Assembly: GCF_047654785.1 (NCBI RefSeq)
Contig: NZ_JASGKQ010000003.1
Location: 124,001 to 188,000 of the forward strand
Direction: 5' to 3'
Source: Pelomonas sp047654785
GTDB taxonomy: Bacteria; Pseudomonadota; Gammaproteobacteria; Burkholderiales; Burkholderiaceae_C
DNA length: 64,000 nt
Both the position numbers and the translations under genes were made by a program. Below are positions 33,740 to 42,747 of the stretch, in pieces. Within the stretch, counting starts at the first letter, position 1; each line of letters starts with the position of its first letter. The notes under the pieces were generated by a model. It had not been told where the DNA came from, searched no databases, and saw only the letters and a list, made by a program, of their open reading frames with translations.

Positions 33740-34819
33740 ATGGGAATACTTGACGCACTTTTGGGTCGCAAGCACCCCCCCCTGATTGGCCTGGATATCA
33801 GCTCCTCCAGCGTCAAGCTGGTGGAACTCAGCCAGACCAAGAATGGCGAATTCGTCGTGGAGCGATTCGCCAGCGAGCCCTTCGAAAAGGGCTGGATCGC
33901 GGACGGCCAGATCGAGAAGTTCGACGAAGTCGCCGACGCGGTGCGCCGCGTCGTCGCGCGCAGCGGCTCGCGCACCCGCGACGCGGCGCTGGCCATGCCG
34001 CAGTCGGCCGTCATCACCAAGAAGATCATGCTGCCCGCCGGCCTGCGCGAGGAGGAACTGGAGCTGCAGGTCGAGGCCGAGGCCAACCAGTACATCCCGT
34101 TCTCGCTGGACGAGGTGAGCCTGGACTTCTGCATCATCGGCGCCAGCCCCACGTCGGTGGGCGACGTCGAGGTGCTGATCGCCGCGTCGCGCAAGGACCG
34201 CGTGCAGGACCGCCAGGGCCTGGCGGAAGCGGCCGGCCTGCGCCCGGTGGTGCTGGACATCGAGTCGCACGCGTCGCGCATGGCGATGGGGCGGCTGATC
34301 GCCGCGCTGCCCAACGAGGGCAAGGACGCGCTGGTGGCGCTGTTCGAGATCGGCGCCGACACCACCAGCCTGAAGGTGCTGCGCGACGACGAGCTGCTGT
34401 ACGACCGCGACCAGTCCTTCGGCGGCTCGCAGCTGACCCAGCTGATCTCGCGCCAGTACGGCTTCTCGTTCGAGGAGGCCGAGCAGAAGAAGCTCGCCAA
34501 CGAACTGCCCGAGGACTACGAAGCCAGCGTGCTCAACCCCTTCGTCGACAGCCTGTCGCAGGAGATCGGCCGCGCGCTGCAGTACTTCTTCACCAGCACG
34601 CCGCACCACAAGGTGCACTACGTGATGCTGGCCGGCGGCACGGCCACGCTGCCGGGCCTGAAGGAGCGGGTGACCGACCTGACCGGCTTCGCCTGCATGG
34701 TGGTCAATCCCTTCGAGAACATGGGCCTGGGCTCCGCGGTGCGTGAGTCCCGGCTGCGGCGTGAGGCGCCGTCGTACCTGACCGCCTGCGGTCTGGCGAT
34801 GCGGAGGTTCTTCCAGTGA
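33740..34819 (+). CDS. pilM: Type IV pilus inner-membrane platform protein PilM
   Basis: A 359-residue cytoplasmic actin-like ATPase-fold protein that docks to PilN at the inner membrane. The start ATG at 33740 gives MGILDALLGRKHPPLIGLDISSSSVKLVEL, matching the family. The nucleotide-binding elements IGLDISSSSVK, LFEIGADTTSLKV and VMLAGGTATLPGLKERV are visible. An in-frame GTG six codons upstream is less likely. It is the first gene of the pilMNOPQ operon, and its stop overlaps pilN. Confidence 0.96.
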   Translation: MGILDALLGRKHPPLIGLDISSSSVKLVELSQTKNGEFVVERFASEPFEKGWIADGQIEKFDEVADAVRRVVARSGSRTRDAALAMPQSAVITKKIMLPAGLREEELELQVEAEANQYIPFSLDEVSLDFCIIGASPTSVGDVEVLIAASRKDRVQDRQGLAEAAGLRPVVLDIESHASRMAMGRLIAALPNEGKDALVALFEIGADTTSLKVLRDDELLYDRDQSFGGSQLTQLISRQYGFSFEEAEQKKLANELPEDYEASVLNPFVDSLSQEIGRALQYFFTSTPHHKVHYVMLAGGTATLPGLKERVTDLTGFACMVVNPFENMGLGSAVRESRLRREAPSYLTACGLAMRRFFQ

Positions 34820-35418
34820 TCCTGATCAACCTGCTGCCCTACCGCGAGGAGCGCCGCAAGCGCCGCAAGACGGCGTTCTTCGCCGGCATGGGGCTGGCCG
34901 CGGTGGCCGGTGCGGGCCTCGTCGTCGCGGCCTACCTGCTGCTGCAGTTCCTGACCGCGGAACAGCAGTCGCGCAACCAGTACATCCAGTCCGAAATCTC
35001 CGGGCTGGAGGCGCAGATCAAGGACATCGCCAACCTGAAGTCGGAGATCGAGTCGCTGAAGTCGCGCCAGCGCGCGGTCGAAGACCTGCAGGCCGACCGC
35101 AACACGCCGGTACAGCTCCTCAACGACCTGGCGCGCCTGGCGCCCGAGGGCATCTACCTGACGGCGATCCGGCAGGACAACAAGGTCGTCACCGTCAGCG
35201 GCATCGCGCAGACCAATGAGCGCGTGTCCGAGTTCCTGCGCAACGTCTCGCGCAGTTCCGAGTGGCTGGAGAAGCCCGACCTCATCGAGGTCAAGCTCGC
35301 CAACGTCAGCACGAACACCCGCGAGCAGCGCCGCCTGCTGGACTTCTCCATGAAGGTCTCGATCAAGACACCGCCGCAGGACGCGGCGCCGGGCGCGTCC
35401 GCCCCGCTGAAGGGCTGA
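34816..35418 (+). CDS. pilN: Type IV pilus assembly protein PilN
   Basis: A 200-residue bitopic inner-membrane protein. The N terminus MILINLLPYREERRKRR is the conserved INLLP motif that binds PilM. A membrane helix follows at about 20-45 and then a coiled-coil-prone stretch (ISGLEAQIKDIANLKSEIESL). The periplasmic ferredoxin-like domain has RLAPEGIYLTAIRQ. The start is GTG within GTGA, overlapping the pilM stop by four bases. Confidence 0.95.
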   Translation: MILINLLPYREERRKRRKTAFFAGMGLAAVAGAGLVVAAYLLLQFLTAEQQSRNQYIQSEISGLEAQIKDIANLKSEIESLKSRQRAVEDLQADRNTPVQLLNDLARLAPEGIYLTAIRQDNKVVTVSGIAQTNERVSEFLRNVSRSSEWLEKPDLIEVKLANVSTNTREQRRLLDFSMKVSIKTPPQDAAPGASAPLKG

Positions 35419-35423
35419 GCGAC

Positions 35424-36119
35424 ATGGCCACCACATCCGCAACAGCGCCCAAGTTCGACCTGAACGCCTGGTTCGCCGAGTTCAGCGCCCAGTTCCAGGG
35501 CCTCAACCCCAAGGAGCCCGGCCAGTGGCCGCTCGCGCCCAAGCTGGCCGCGGCGCTGGCGGTCATGGTGGTGACGGTCGTCGTCGGCTACTTCGCGCTG
35601 CTCTCCGAGGTGCAGGACGGCCTGGACGCCGAGCGCGCCCGCGAGCCGCAGCTGCGCCAGGACTACACGCAGAAGCTGGCGCAGGCGGTCAACCTGCCCG
35701 AGCTGCGGCGGCAGAAGAGCCAGGTCGAGGAGTACGTGACCCAGCTGGAGAAGCAGCTGCCCGGCAAGGCGGAGATCGACTCGCTGCTGTCCGACATCAG
35801 CAGCGCCGGGGTCGGCCGCGGCCTGCAGTTCGAGCTGTTCAGGCCGGGCCAGGTGGTCGTCAAGGACTACTACGCCGAGCTGCCGATCGCGCTGAAGGTC
35901 TCGGGCCGCTACCACGACATCGGCGCGTTCGCGGCCGACGTGTCCAACCTGTCCCGCATCGTCACGCTGCACAACCTGGTCGTGCAGGCGCCCACCGGCC
36001 GGGATGCGGCCAGCGGCGCGCTCAGCATGGAAGCCACCGCGCGCACCTACCGCTACCTGGACGCCGCGGAAGTAGCGGAGCAGAAGAAGGCAGCCACCAA
36101 GGCGGGAGGCCGCAAATGA
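35424..36119 (+). CDS. pilO: Type IV pilus assembly protein PilO
   Basis: A 231-residue bitopic protein forming heterodimers with PilN. The N-terminal amphipathic stretch LNAWFAEFSAQFQGLNPKEPGQWPL is typical. One helix (AALAVMVVTVVVGYFALL) is followed by a coiled coil (LRRQKSQVEEYVTQLEKQLPGK). The periplasmic domain contains AGVGRGLQFELFRPG and KVSGRYHDIGAFAADVSNL. It starts five bases after pilN. Its stop overlaps pilP as ATGA. Confidence 0.95.
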   Translation: MATTSATAPKFDLNAWFAEFSAQFQGLNPKEPGQWPLAPKLAAALAVMVVTVVVGYFALLSEVQDGLDAERAREPQLRQDYTQKLAQAVNLPELRRQKSQVEEYVTQLEKQLPGKAEIDSLLSDISSAGVGRGLQFELFRPGQVVVKDYYAELPIALKVSGRYHDIGAFAADVSNLSRIVTLHNLVVQAPTGRDAASGALSMEATARTYRYLDAAEVAEQKKAATKAGGRK

Positions 36120-36649
36120 AGCGCTGGCTGATGGCATCCTGCGCGGCGGCCGCCGCCGCGCTGCTGACCGGCTGCGGCGGCGACATGGACGAGCTGCGCC
36201 AGTGGATGGAGCAGCAGCGCAAGGAGGTCAAGCCGACCGTGACGCCGCTGCTGCCGCCGAAGAAGTTCCTGCCGCAGCCCTACGAGTCGGGCGCGGGCCA
36301 GGACCCGTTCAGCGCACAGAAGCTCAGCGTGGCGATCCGGCAGGAAGCGGCGCAGCCCAATTCGCTGCTGACTGCCGAGATCAACCGGCGCAAGGAACCG
36401 CTGGAGGCCTACCCGCTGGACACCATGTCCATGGTCGGCAGCCTGACGCGCGACGGCCGGCGCTATGCGCTGCTGCGCGTGGACAACCTGCTGTACCAGG
36501 TCAAGGCCGGGGACTACCTCGGCCACAACTTCGGCCGCATCACCAGGATCAGCGAGACGGAAATCACGTTGCGGGAAGTCGTCCAGGACGCTGCGGGCGA
36601 GTGGATTGAACGCACCAGTACCCTCCAGCTACAGGAGCAGGGACGATGA
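36116..36649 (+). CDS. pilP: Type IV pilus lipoprotein PilP
   Basis: A 177-residue lipoprotein connecting PilNO to the PilQ secretin. The lipobox is LLTGC, giving Cys19. A disordered segment with KPTVTPLLPPKKFLPQPYESG and the DPFSAQKL motif leads to a small beta domain (LDTMSMVGSLTRDGRRYALLRVDNLLYQVKAGDYLG). All are family features. It overlaps pilO and pilQ by four bases each. Confidence 0.95.
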   Translation: MKRWLMASCAAAAAALLTGCGGDMDELRQWMEQQRKEVKPTVTPLLPPKKFLPQPYESGAGQDPFSAQKLSVAIRQEAAQPNSLLTAEINRRKEPLEAYPLDTMSMVGSLTRDGRRYALLRVDNLLYQVKAGDYLGHNFGRITRISETEITLREVVQDAAGEWIERTSTLQLQEQGR

Positions 36650-38853
36650 ACGAGACATTGCAGGAGCGCAAGCCGATGGGACGAGGCGGGTTGCTGGGAA
36701 TCGCACTGGCGTGCCTGGCCGCGTCGAGCGCCTGGGCGCAGACGCAGATCCGCGCGATCAACACCAGCCAGCAGGCCGGCGTCGAGGTGGTGCGCGTCGA
36801 ACTGAGCGAGCCGCTGGCCGCCGTGCCGACCGGCTTCACGGTGCAGACGCCGCCGCGCATCGCCATCGACCTGCCGGGCGTGGTCAACGCCATCGGGCGC
36901 AACCAGATCGACATCAACCAGGGCAACCTGCGCTCGGCCGCCGTCGCGCAGTCCGGCGAGCGCTCGCGCCTGGTGCTGAGCCTGCGCCAGGCGTCCAGCT
37001 ACACCGCGCGGCTGGAAGGCAACGCGCTGGTGCTGGTGCTGGGCGCGTCCGTGCCGGCGGCGCAGCCGGCCGGCGAGCCGGTGCATTTCGCGCAGAGCCT
37101 GAACACGGCGCCGCAGCCGCTGCGCGACATCGACTTCCGCCGCGGCACCGACGGCGCCGGCCGCGTCATCGTCAACCTGCCGAGCAACCAGGTCGGCGTG
37201 GACATCCAGCAGCAGGGCCAGAACCTGGTCGTCGAGTTCCTGCGCTCCAGCCTGCCCGAGGCGCTGCGCCGCCGCATCGACGTGACCGACTTCGGCACGC
37301 CGGTGCAGCGCGTCACCACCACGCAGTCGGGCGACCGGGTGCGCATGGTCGTCGAGCCGCGCGGCAACTGGGAGCACAGCGCCTACCAGAGCGACAACCA
37401 GTTCGTGCTGGAGGTGCGGCCGCAGAAGGTGGACCCGAACAAGCTGACGCAGGGCCCGGGCTTCGCGGGCGACAAGCTGTCGCTGAACTTCCAGAACATC
37501 GAAGTGCGCGCGCTGCTGCAGGTCATTGCCGACTTCACGAACTTCAACGTCGTCACCAGCGACACCGTGACCGGCAGCGTCACGCTGCGCCTGAAGGACG
37601 TGCCCTGGGACCAGGCGCTGGACATCATCATGCAGGCCAAGGGCCTGGGCCTGAAGAAGTCCGGCAACGTGCTGTGGATCGCGCCCAAGGAAGAGCTGGC
37701 CACGAAGGAAAAGCTCGACCTGGAGGCCAAGGCCGCGATCGCGCAGCTGGAGCCGCTGCGCGCGCAGTCCTTCCAGCTCAACTACGTGAAGGCTGAGGAC
37801 ATCGCCCGCGGCCTGACCGGCCAGAGCCTGGGCTCCGGGTCCGGCGGCAGCGGCAGCAACAGCGGCTACGGCGGCAACAGCAGCGGCAGCGGCCAGGGCT
37901 CGGGCACGCGCATCCTGTCGCCGCGCGGCAGCGTCATCTCGGAGTCGCGCACCAACCAGCTGTTCGTGTCGGACATCCCGAGCAAGCTCGAGGAAATCCA
38001 GGCCATGATCGCCAAGATCGACGTGCCGGTGCGCCAGGTGCTCATCGAGGCGCGCATCGTCGAGGCCAGCGACCGCTTCGGCCGCGCGCTGGGCATCAAG
38101 CTCGGCGCCAACGACCTGCGCGGCCAGCAGGGCGGCATCCCGGGCTGGAGCGTCGGCGGCGGTAACTACGTGACGCTGGGCGGCAACTACAACGGCGTCG
38201 GCTCGCAGACCCTGCAGGGCGCCGCGACGGACTACAACAACACGCAGTTCATCAACCTGCCGGCCAACGTGTCGTCCGACAGCTTCAGCGGCGGCACGGC
38301 GGCGCAGATCGCGCTGTCGCTGTTCAGCGCCTCGGCCAACCGCTTCCTGAACCTGGAGCTGTCGGCGCTGGAGTCCGACGGCAAGGGCAAGATCGTCTCC
38401 AGCCCTCGCATCATCACGGCCGACCAGGTGAAGGCCATCATCGAGCAGGGCGAGGAACTGCCCTACCAGGTGGCCACCGCCAGCGGCGCCACGTCCATCG
38501 CGTTCCGCAAGGCCAACCTCAAGCTGGAGGTCACGCCGCAGATCACGCCCGAAGGCAGCGTCATCCTGAACGTGGACGTCAACAAGGACAGCCGCGGCAC
38601 GCTGACGCCGCAGGGCTACGCGATCAACACCAAGCACGCCCAGACCCAGGTGCTCGTCGAGAACGGCGGCACGGTCGTCATCGGCGGCATCTTCACGCAG
38701 GACGAGGGCGAGACCGTCAACAAGGTGCCGCTGCTCGGCGACGTGCCGGTGCTGGGCAACCTGTTCAAGAACAAGACCCGCACCACCTCCAAGACGGAGC
38801 TGCTCATCTTCCTGACGCCCAAGGTCGTCAGCGAGCGGACGTCGGTGCGTTGA
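36646..38853 (+). CDS. pilQ: Type IV pilus secretin PilQ
   Basis: A 735-residue outer-membrane secretin through which the pilus emerges. The signal peptide ends SSAWAQ. Two AMIN domains, which bind peptidoglycan, occupy roughly 35-130 and 150-270. An N0 domain has LSLNFQNIEVRALLQVIADF, and N1 follows. A Gly/Ser/Asn-rich linker lies near 400-430. The secretin domain contains VPVRQVLIEARIVEASDRFGRALG, EELPYQVATASGATS and VPLLGDVPVLGNLFKNK. Order in the pilMNOPQ operon is canonical. Confidence 0.97.
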   Translation: MNETLQERKPMGRGGLLGIALACLAASSAWAQTQIRAINTSQQAGVEVVRVELSEPLAAVPTGFTVQTPPRIAIDLPGVVNAIGRNQIDINQGNLRSAAVAQSGERSRLVLSLRQASSYTARLEGNALVLVLGASVPAAQPAGEPVHFAQSLNTAPQPLRDIDFRRGTDGAGRVIVNLPSNQVGVDIQQQGQNLVVEFLRSSLPEALRRRIDVTDFGTPVQRVTTTQSGDRVRMVVEPRGNWEHSAYQSDNQFVLEVRPQKVDPNKLTQGPGFAGDKLSLNFQNIEVRALLQVIADFTNFNVVTSDTVTGSVTLRLKDVPWDQALDIIMQAKGLGLKKSGNVLWIAPKEELATKEKLDLEAKAAIAQLEPLRAQSFQLNYVKAEDIARGLTGQSLGSGSGGSGSNSGYGGNSSGSGQGSGTRILSPRGSVISESRTNQLFVSDIPSKLEEIQAMIAKIDVPVRQVLIEARIVEASDRFGRALGIKLGANDLRGQQGGIPGWSVGGGNYVTLGGNYNGVGSQTLQGAATDYNNTQFINLPANVSSDSFSGGTAAQIALSLFSASANRFLNLELSALESDGKGKIVSSPRIITADQVKAIIEQGEELPYQVATASGATSIAFRKANLKLEVTPQITPEGSVILNVDVNKDSRGTLTPQGYAINTKHAQTQVLVENGGTVVIGGIFTQDEGETVNKVPLLGDVPVLGNLFKNKTRTTSKTELLIFLTPKVVSERTSVR

Positions 38854-38909
38854 GGCCGGACCTGGGCAATGTGCGCGCGGCCACCGGCGGCGCGCGGGAG
38901 CAAGCAGAG

Positions 38910-41045
38910 ATGATGAAGTCGATGAATCGCAGGGCCAGCGCCTTGCAGAAATGGGTGGCGGCCTGCCTGGCGGCGGTGCTGGTCGGCTGCGGTGGCGGCG
39001 GCGGCAACGCGGGCGCGCCGGTCGTCGGGCCGGGCTCGGGCTCGTCCAGTCCCACGGGCGGCGGCGCGACGGCGACGGCGGCCGACCTGGTGGTCGTGCT
39101 GAGCAAGTCCACGCTGGACAACAGCGGCACCGATTCGATCACCGCCACCGTGACTTCCATCGACGCCAACCGCGTGGCGGTCGGCGGCGTGCCGGTCAGC
39201 TTCGCGGTGAACGCCAATGCGCTGGTCACGCCGTCCGGCACGGCCACCGCCGCCAGTACCGGCGCGCTGACGGCGACGGTGACGCAGGGCGCCGACACCA
39301 CGCCGCGGCCGGTGACGCTGACCGTCACGTCCGGCTCGGTCACGCGCGAAGTCACCTTCACCGTCGTGCAGGCCTCGACGACGACCAATCCGCAGGCCAA
39401 CGACCTGACGCTGACGCTCAGCGCCAGCAGCATCGACAACTCCGGCAGCAAGACCGTCACGGCCACCGCGACGGCCGTCGACGCCTACCGCAATGCGCTG
39501 GCCGGCATCCCGGTGCAGCTGTCGGTGACCGACGGCAGCGCATTCATCGCGCCCTCCGGTGGCAACCAGACCAACGCCAGCGGTCAGGTCAGCGGCGTCG
39601 TCAGCATCGGCCAGGACCGCCTCGACCGTACGGTGACCGTGGTGGCCACCAGCGGCACGCTGACGCGCACCGCCGCGTTCCAGATCACCGGCACCAAGTT
39701 CGCCACGGCCAACCCGGTGCCGGCGGTGCCCGTTGCCGGCTCGCCGGCCAAGGTGGTCTACACGCTGACGGACGTGAACAGCAACCCGCTGGCGGGCGCC
39801 GCGATCACGGTGTCCGGCACCGGCGGCATCGCCGGCACGACCGGCACGACCGACCTGAACGGCAGCTACACCTTCGACTACGTGACGCCCAGCGCCCCGG
39901 GCACGACGCTGACCATCAGCGCAGCGGCGGGCAAGGCGACCTCGGAGGTGCTCATCGCCATCCCGGGCGGCGGCAGCTCGTCGGTGCCGGTGGCGGCGAC
40001 GCCGGTGGCGACGACGCTGAACCTGTCCGCCGACGTGGTGGCCGTCAACACCGCCGATACCAGCAACCAGGTCACCGTGAACGCCTTCTTCCGCGACGGC
40101 AACAACGCCCCGGTGCCCTACGTCCGGGTGCTGTTCGGCGTCGCCGGCGACAACGGCACCGGCACGCTGGGCGCGGGTGCGCACACCGTGCTGTCCGACG
40201 CCTCGGGCAACGCCGCCACCTCGTACCGGCCGGGCGCGGTGAGCAGCCCGACCAACGGCGTGACCCTGCGCGCCTGCTGGAAGACCACGGACTTCGCCGC
40301 CGCCGACACCGCCGCCAACTGCGCGGCCGCCGGCGGCACGCTGCTGACCACGACGCTGACCATCGTCTCCAACCCGGTGGCCATCTCGATCGGCACGGAC
40401 AACACCATCAGCAACGGTCCCTCCGGCCTGACCTACGTCAAGAAGTTCGTGGTGCTGGTGGTGGACTCGGCCGGCAACCCCAAGCCCGACGTGCAGATCA
40501 CGCCGTCGCTGGACCTCGGCGGCTACGGCAAGGGCGGCTGGGCCTGGAACCCGGCGGCCGAGCGCTGGGAGCGGGCGCCCGACGGCGGCCACGTCTACGG
40601 CGCGCTGACGGCCACCTGCGCCAACGAGGACCTGAACCGCAACGGCGTCATCGACGCCGGCGAGGACATCAACGGCAGCAAGCAGCTCGAGCCCCGCAAG
40701 TCCGACGTGGCCATCACGCTGGTGGGCGCCACCCGCACCGATGCGAATGGCGTCGCCGTGCTGCAGCTCGAGTACCCGCAGAGCCTGGGCAGCTGGGTGC
40801 GCTACAAGATCACCGTCACCGCGGCCGGGGTGCTGAGCCCGCCGGCCTACTACCCCATGGGCCTGCCGGTGGCGCTGCCGTCGCGGTCCGCCGCGGCGCT
40901 CGGCTCCGAGGCCGCCGTCCGCAACTACCTCAACAACTACGCCTGGCTGCCGGTTTCCGGCGGCGCGCTGTCGGCGGAGTCGCCGCCGCCGGCCTTCGTC
41001 GTGAGCCCCTACGGCACGGCCGGTTCCTGCACGGATGCGCAGTGA
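38910..41045 (+). CDS. Large lipoprotein with bacterial Ig-like (Big_1) repeats
   Basis: I do not recognise a named gene. It encodes a 711-residue lipoprotein with lipobox LVGC at Cys27 and a Gly/Ser-rich spacer. At least four beta-sandwich repeats of invasin/Big_1 type follow, at about 60-170 (STLDNSGTDSITATVT), 180-280 (SSIDNSGSKTVTATAT), 290-370 and 385-510. Near residue 590 DLNRNGVIDAGEDING has the spacing of a calcium-binding DxNxNGxID loop. The C terminus is unlike known adhesins. It starts 56 bases after pilQ and overlaps aroK by 11 bases, so it is co-transcribed with pil and aro genes. A surface or periplasmic adhesin-like role is inferred. Confidence 0.75.
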   Translation: MMKSMNRRASALQKWVAACLAAVLVGCGGGGGNAGAPVVGPGSGSSSPTGGGATATAADLVVVLSKSTLDNSGTDSITATVTSIDANRVAVGGVPVSFAVNANALVTPSGTATAASTGALTATVTQGADTTPRPVTLTVTSGSVTREVTFTVVQASTTTNPQANDLTLTLSASSIDNSGSKTVTATATAVDAYRNALAGIPVQLSVTDGSAFIAPSGGNQTNASGQVSGVVSIGQDRLDRTVTVVATSGTLTRTAAFQITGTKFATANPVPAVPVAGSPAKVVYTLTDVNSNPLAGAAITVSGTGGIAGTTGTTDLNGSYTFDYVTPSAPGTTLTISAAAGKATSEVLIAIPGGGSSSVPVAATPVATTLNLSADVVAVNTADTSNQVTVNAFFRDGNNAPVPYVRVLFGVAGDNGTGTLGAGAHTVLSDASGNAATSYRPGAVSSPTNGVTLRACWKTTDFAAADTAANCAAAGGTLLTTTLTIVSNPVAISIGTDNTISNGPSGLTYVKKFVVLVVDSAGNPKPDVQITPSLDLGGYGKGGWAWNPAAERWERAPDGGHVYGALTATCANEDLNRNGVIDAGEDINGSKQLEPRKSDVAITLVGATRTDANGVAVLQLEYPQSLGSWVRYKITVTAAGVLSPPAYYPMGLPVALPSRSAAALGSEAAVRNYLNNYAWLPVSGGALSAESPPPAFVVSPYGTAGSCTDAQ

Positions 41046-41616
41046 GCTGATCGCGCTGGTCGGCATGCCCGGCGGTGGCAAGTCCACCGTCGGGCGCCAG
41101 CTGGCACGCCAGATCGGCGTGCCTTTTTTCGATTCGGACCACGAGATCGAGCGGCGCATCGGCGGCAGCATCAAGGCGTTCTTCGAGCAGCACGGCGAGG
41201 AGGCCTTCCGCGACCTCGAGACCCAGGTCATCGGCGAGCTGCTCGCCGAGCACCGGACCGGCGTGCTGGCCACCGGCGGCGGCGCCGTGCTGCGCGAGCG
41301 CAACCGCGAGCTGCTGCACGGCCGCTCGACGGTGCTGTACCTGCGCTCGACGCCGGAGGACCTGTTCCGCCGGTTGCGCCATGACACCACGCGGCCGCTG
41401 CTGCAGGTGCGCGACCCGCTGGCGCGGCTGCGCGAGCTGCACCACCAGCGCGACCCGCTGTACCGGCGCTGCGCGCACTACGTGCTCGAAAGCGCGCGGC
41501 CGTCGGTGCATGCGCTGGTCAACATGGCGCTGATGCAGCTGGAGCTGGCCGGCCTGCTGGACCCGAACCGCGTGGCGGCGACGGTGGGCGCGGAGCCGCC
41601 GCCGAAGCTGCATTGA
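41035..41616 (+). CDS. aroK: Shikimate kinase
   Basis: A 193-residue kinase phosphorylating shikimate in aromatic amino-acid synthesis. Walker A GMPGGGKST is at 10-18. DSDHEIERR supplies the Mg and shikimate-binding acids. The GGGAVL motif and the lid RLRHDTTRPLL are present. Position between the pil operon and aroB is conserved in Proteobacteria. It overlaps the upstream lipoprotein gene by 11 bases. Confidence 0.96.
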   Translation: MRSELIALVGMPGGGKSTVGRQLARQIGVPFFDSDHEIERRIGGSIKAFFEQHGEEAFRDLETQVIGELLAEHRTGVLATGGGAVLRERNRELLHGRSTVLYLRSTPEDLFRRLRHDTTRPLLQVRDPLARLRELHHQRDPLYRRCAHYVLESARPSVHALVNMALMQLELAGLLDPNRVAATVGAEPPPKLH

Positions 41617-41652
41617 CGGCACGCGAAGGAGGCGGCTTTTACACTGCGCCGC

Positions 41653-42747
41653 ATGCCCGCCACCGACACCGTCCGCATCCCGCTCCCCGACCACCGCGAC
41701 TACGAGATCCGCATCGGCGCCGGCCTGCTGGATGAGCCGGGCAGCTGGCAGGGCCTGCCGCGGGCGGGCGCGGCCGTCGTCGTCAGCAACGAGACCGTCG
41801 CGCCGCTGTATGCGCAGCGCCTGCGCGAGCGCCTGCTGGCCGCCTACCCGCGGGTGGACCTGGTCGTGCTGCCCGACGGCGAGCGGCACAAGGACTGGGC
41901 CAGCCTGAACCGCATCTGCGACCACCTGCTGGCCGAGGCGCTGGACCGCCGGACCGTGCTGTTCGCGCTGGGCGGCGGCGTCATCGGCGACATGACCGGC
42001 TTCGCGGCCGCCATCTACATGCGCGGCGTGCCCTTCGTGCAGGTGCCGACGACGCTGCTGGCGCAGGTCGATTCGTCGGTGGGCGGCAAGACGGCCATCA
42101 ACCACCCGCTGGGCAAGAACATGCTGGGCGCGTTCTACCAGCCGGTGCGCGTCATCGCGGACCTGGACACGCTGGACACGCTGCCGCAGCGCGAGCTGTG
42201 CGCGGGGCTGGCCGAGGTCATCAAGTACGGGCCCATCGCCGACGCCGGCTTCCTGGACTGGATCGAGGCCCACCTGGACGCGCTGCTGGCGCGCGACAAG
42301 GCGGCGCTGGCGCACGCGGTGCGGCGCAGCTGCGAGATCAAGGCCGCCGTCGTCGGCCAGGACGAGCGCGAGCAGGGCCTGCGCGCGATCCTGAACTTCG
42401 GCCACACCATCGGCCACGCCATCGAGGCGGGGCTGGGCTACGGCGAATGGCTGCACGGCGAGGCGGTGGGCTGTGGCATGGTGCTGGCGGCCGACCTGTC
42501 GCGGCGCCTGGGCCTGGTGCCTGAGGGCTTCGTCGAGCGGCTGCGGGCGTTGGTCGCCCGCGCCGGCCTGCCGGTGGTGCCGCCCCGGCTGGGCGCCGAG
42601 CGCTACCTGCAGCTGATGCGGGTGGACAAGAAGGCGGAGTCGGGCGCGATCCGCTTCGTGCTGATCGAGTCGCCCGGCCGGGCCGGGCTGCACGCGGTGC
42701 CCGATGCGCTGATCGCCGAGACGCTGGCCGCGCACGGAGCGGCCTGA
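41653..42747 (+). CDS. aroB: 3-dehydroquinate synthase
   Basis: A 364-residue NAD- and metal-dependent enzyme making 3-dehydroquinate from DAHP. Visible are the NAD-binding LPDGERHK and ALGGGVIGDMTGFAAA. VPTTLLAQVDSSVGGKTAINHPLGKN and the metal-binding NFGHTIGHAIE with HGEAVGCGM follow. The length is typical. The start ATG lies 36 bases after aroK. The stop overlaps the dgt start by one base (TGATG). Confidence 0.97.
   Translation: MPATDTVRIPLPDHRDYEIRIGAGLLDEPGSWQGLPRAGAAVVVSNETVAPLYAQRLRERLLAAYPRVDLVVLPDGERHKDWASLNRICDHLLAEALDRRTVLFALGGGVIGDMTGFAAAIYMRGVPFVQVPTTLLAQVDSSVGGKTAINHPLGKNMLGAFYQPVRVIADLDTLDTLPQRELCAGLAEVIKYGPIADAGFLDWIEAHLDALLARDKAALAHAVRRSCEIKAAVVGQDEREQGLRAILNFGHTIGHAIEAGLGYGEWLHGEAVGCGMVLAADLSRRLGLVPEGFVERLRALVARAGLPVVPPRLGAERYLQLMRVDKKAESGAIRFVLIESPGRAGLHAVPDALIAETLAAHGAA

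Noticed and set aside
38951..41050. An alternative plus-strand frame inside the Ig-repeat lipoprotein
   Set aside because: Arg/Gly/Gln-rich shadow; the other frame has a lipobox, regular repeats and Thr/Ser/Val-rich beta strands.
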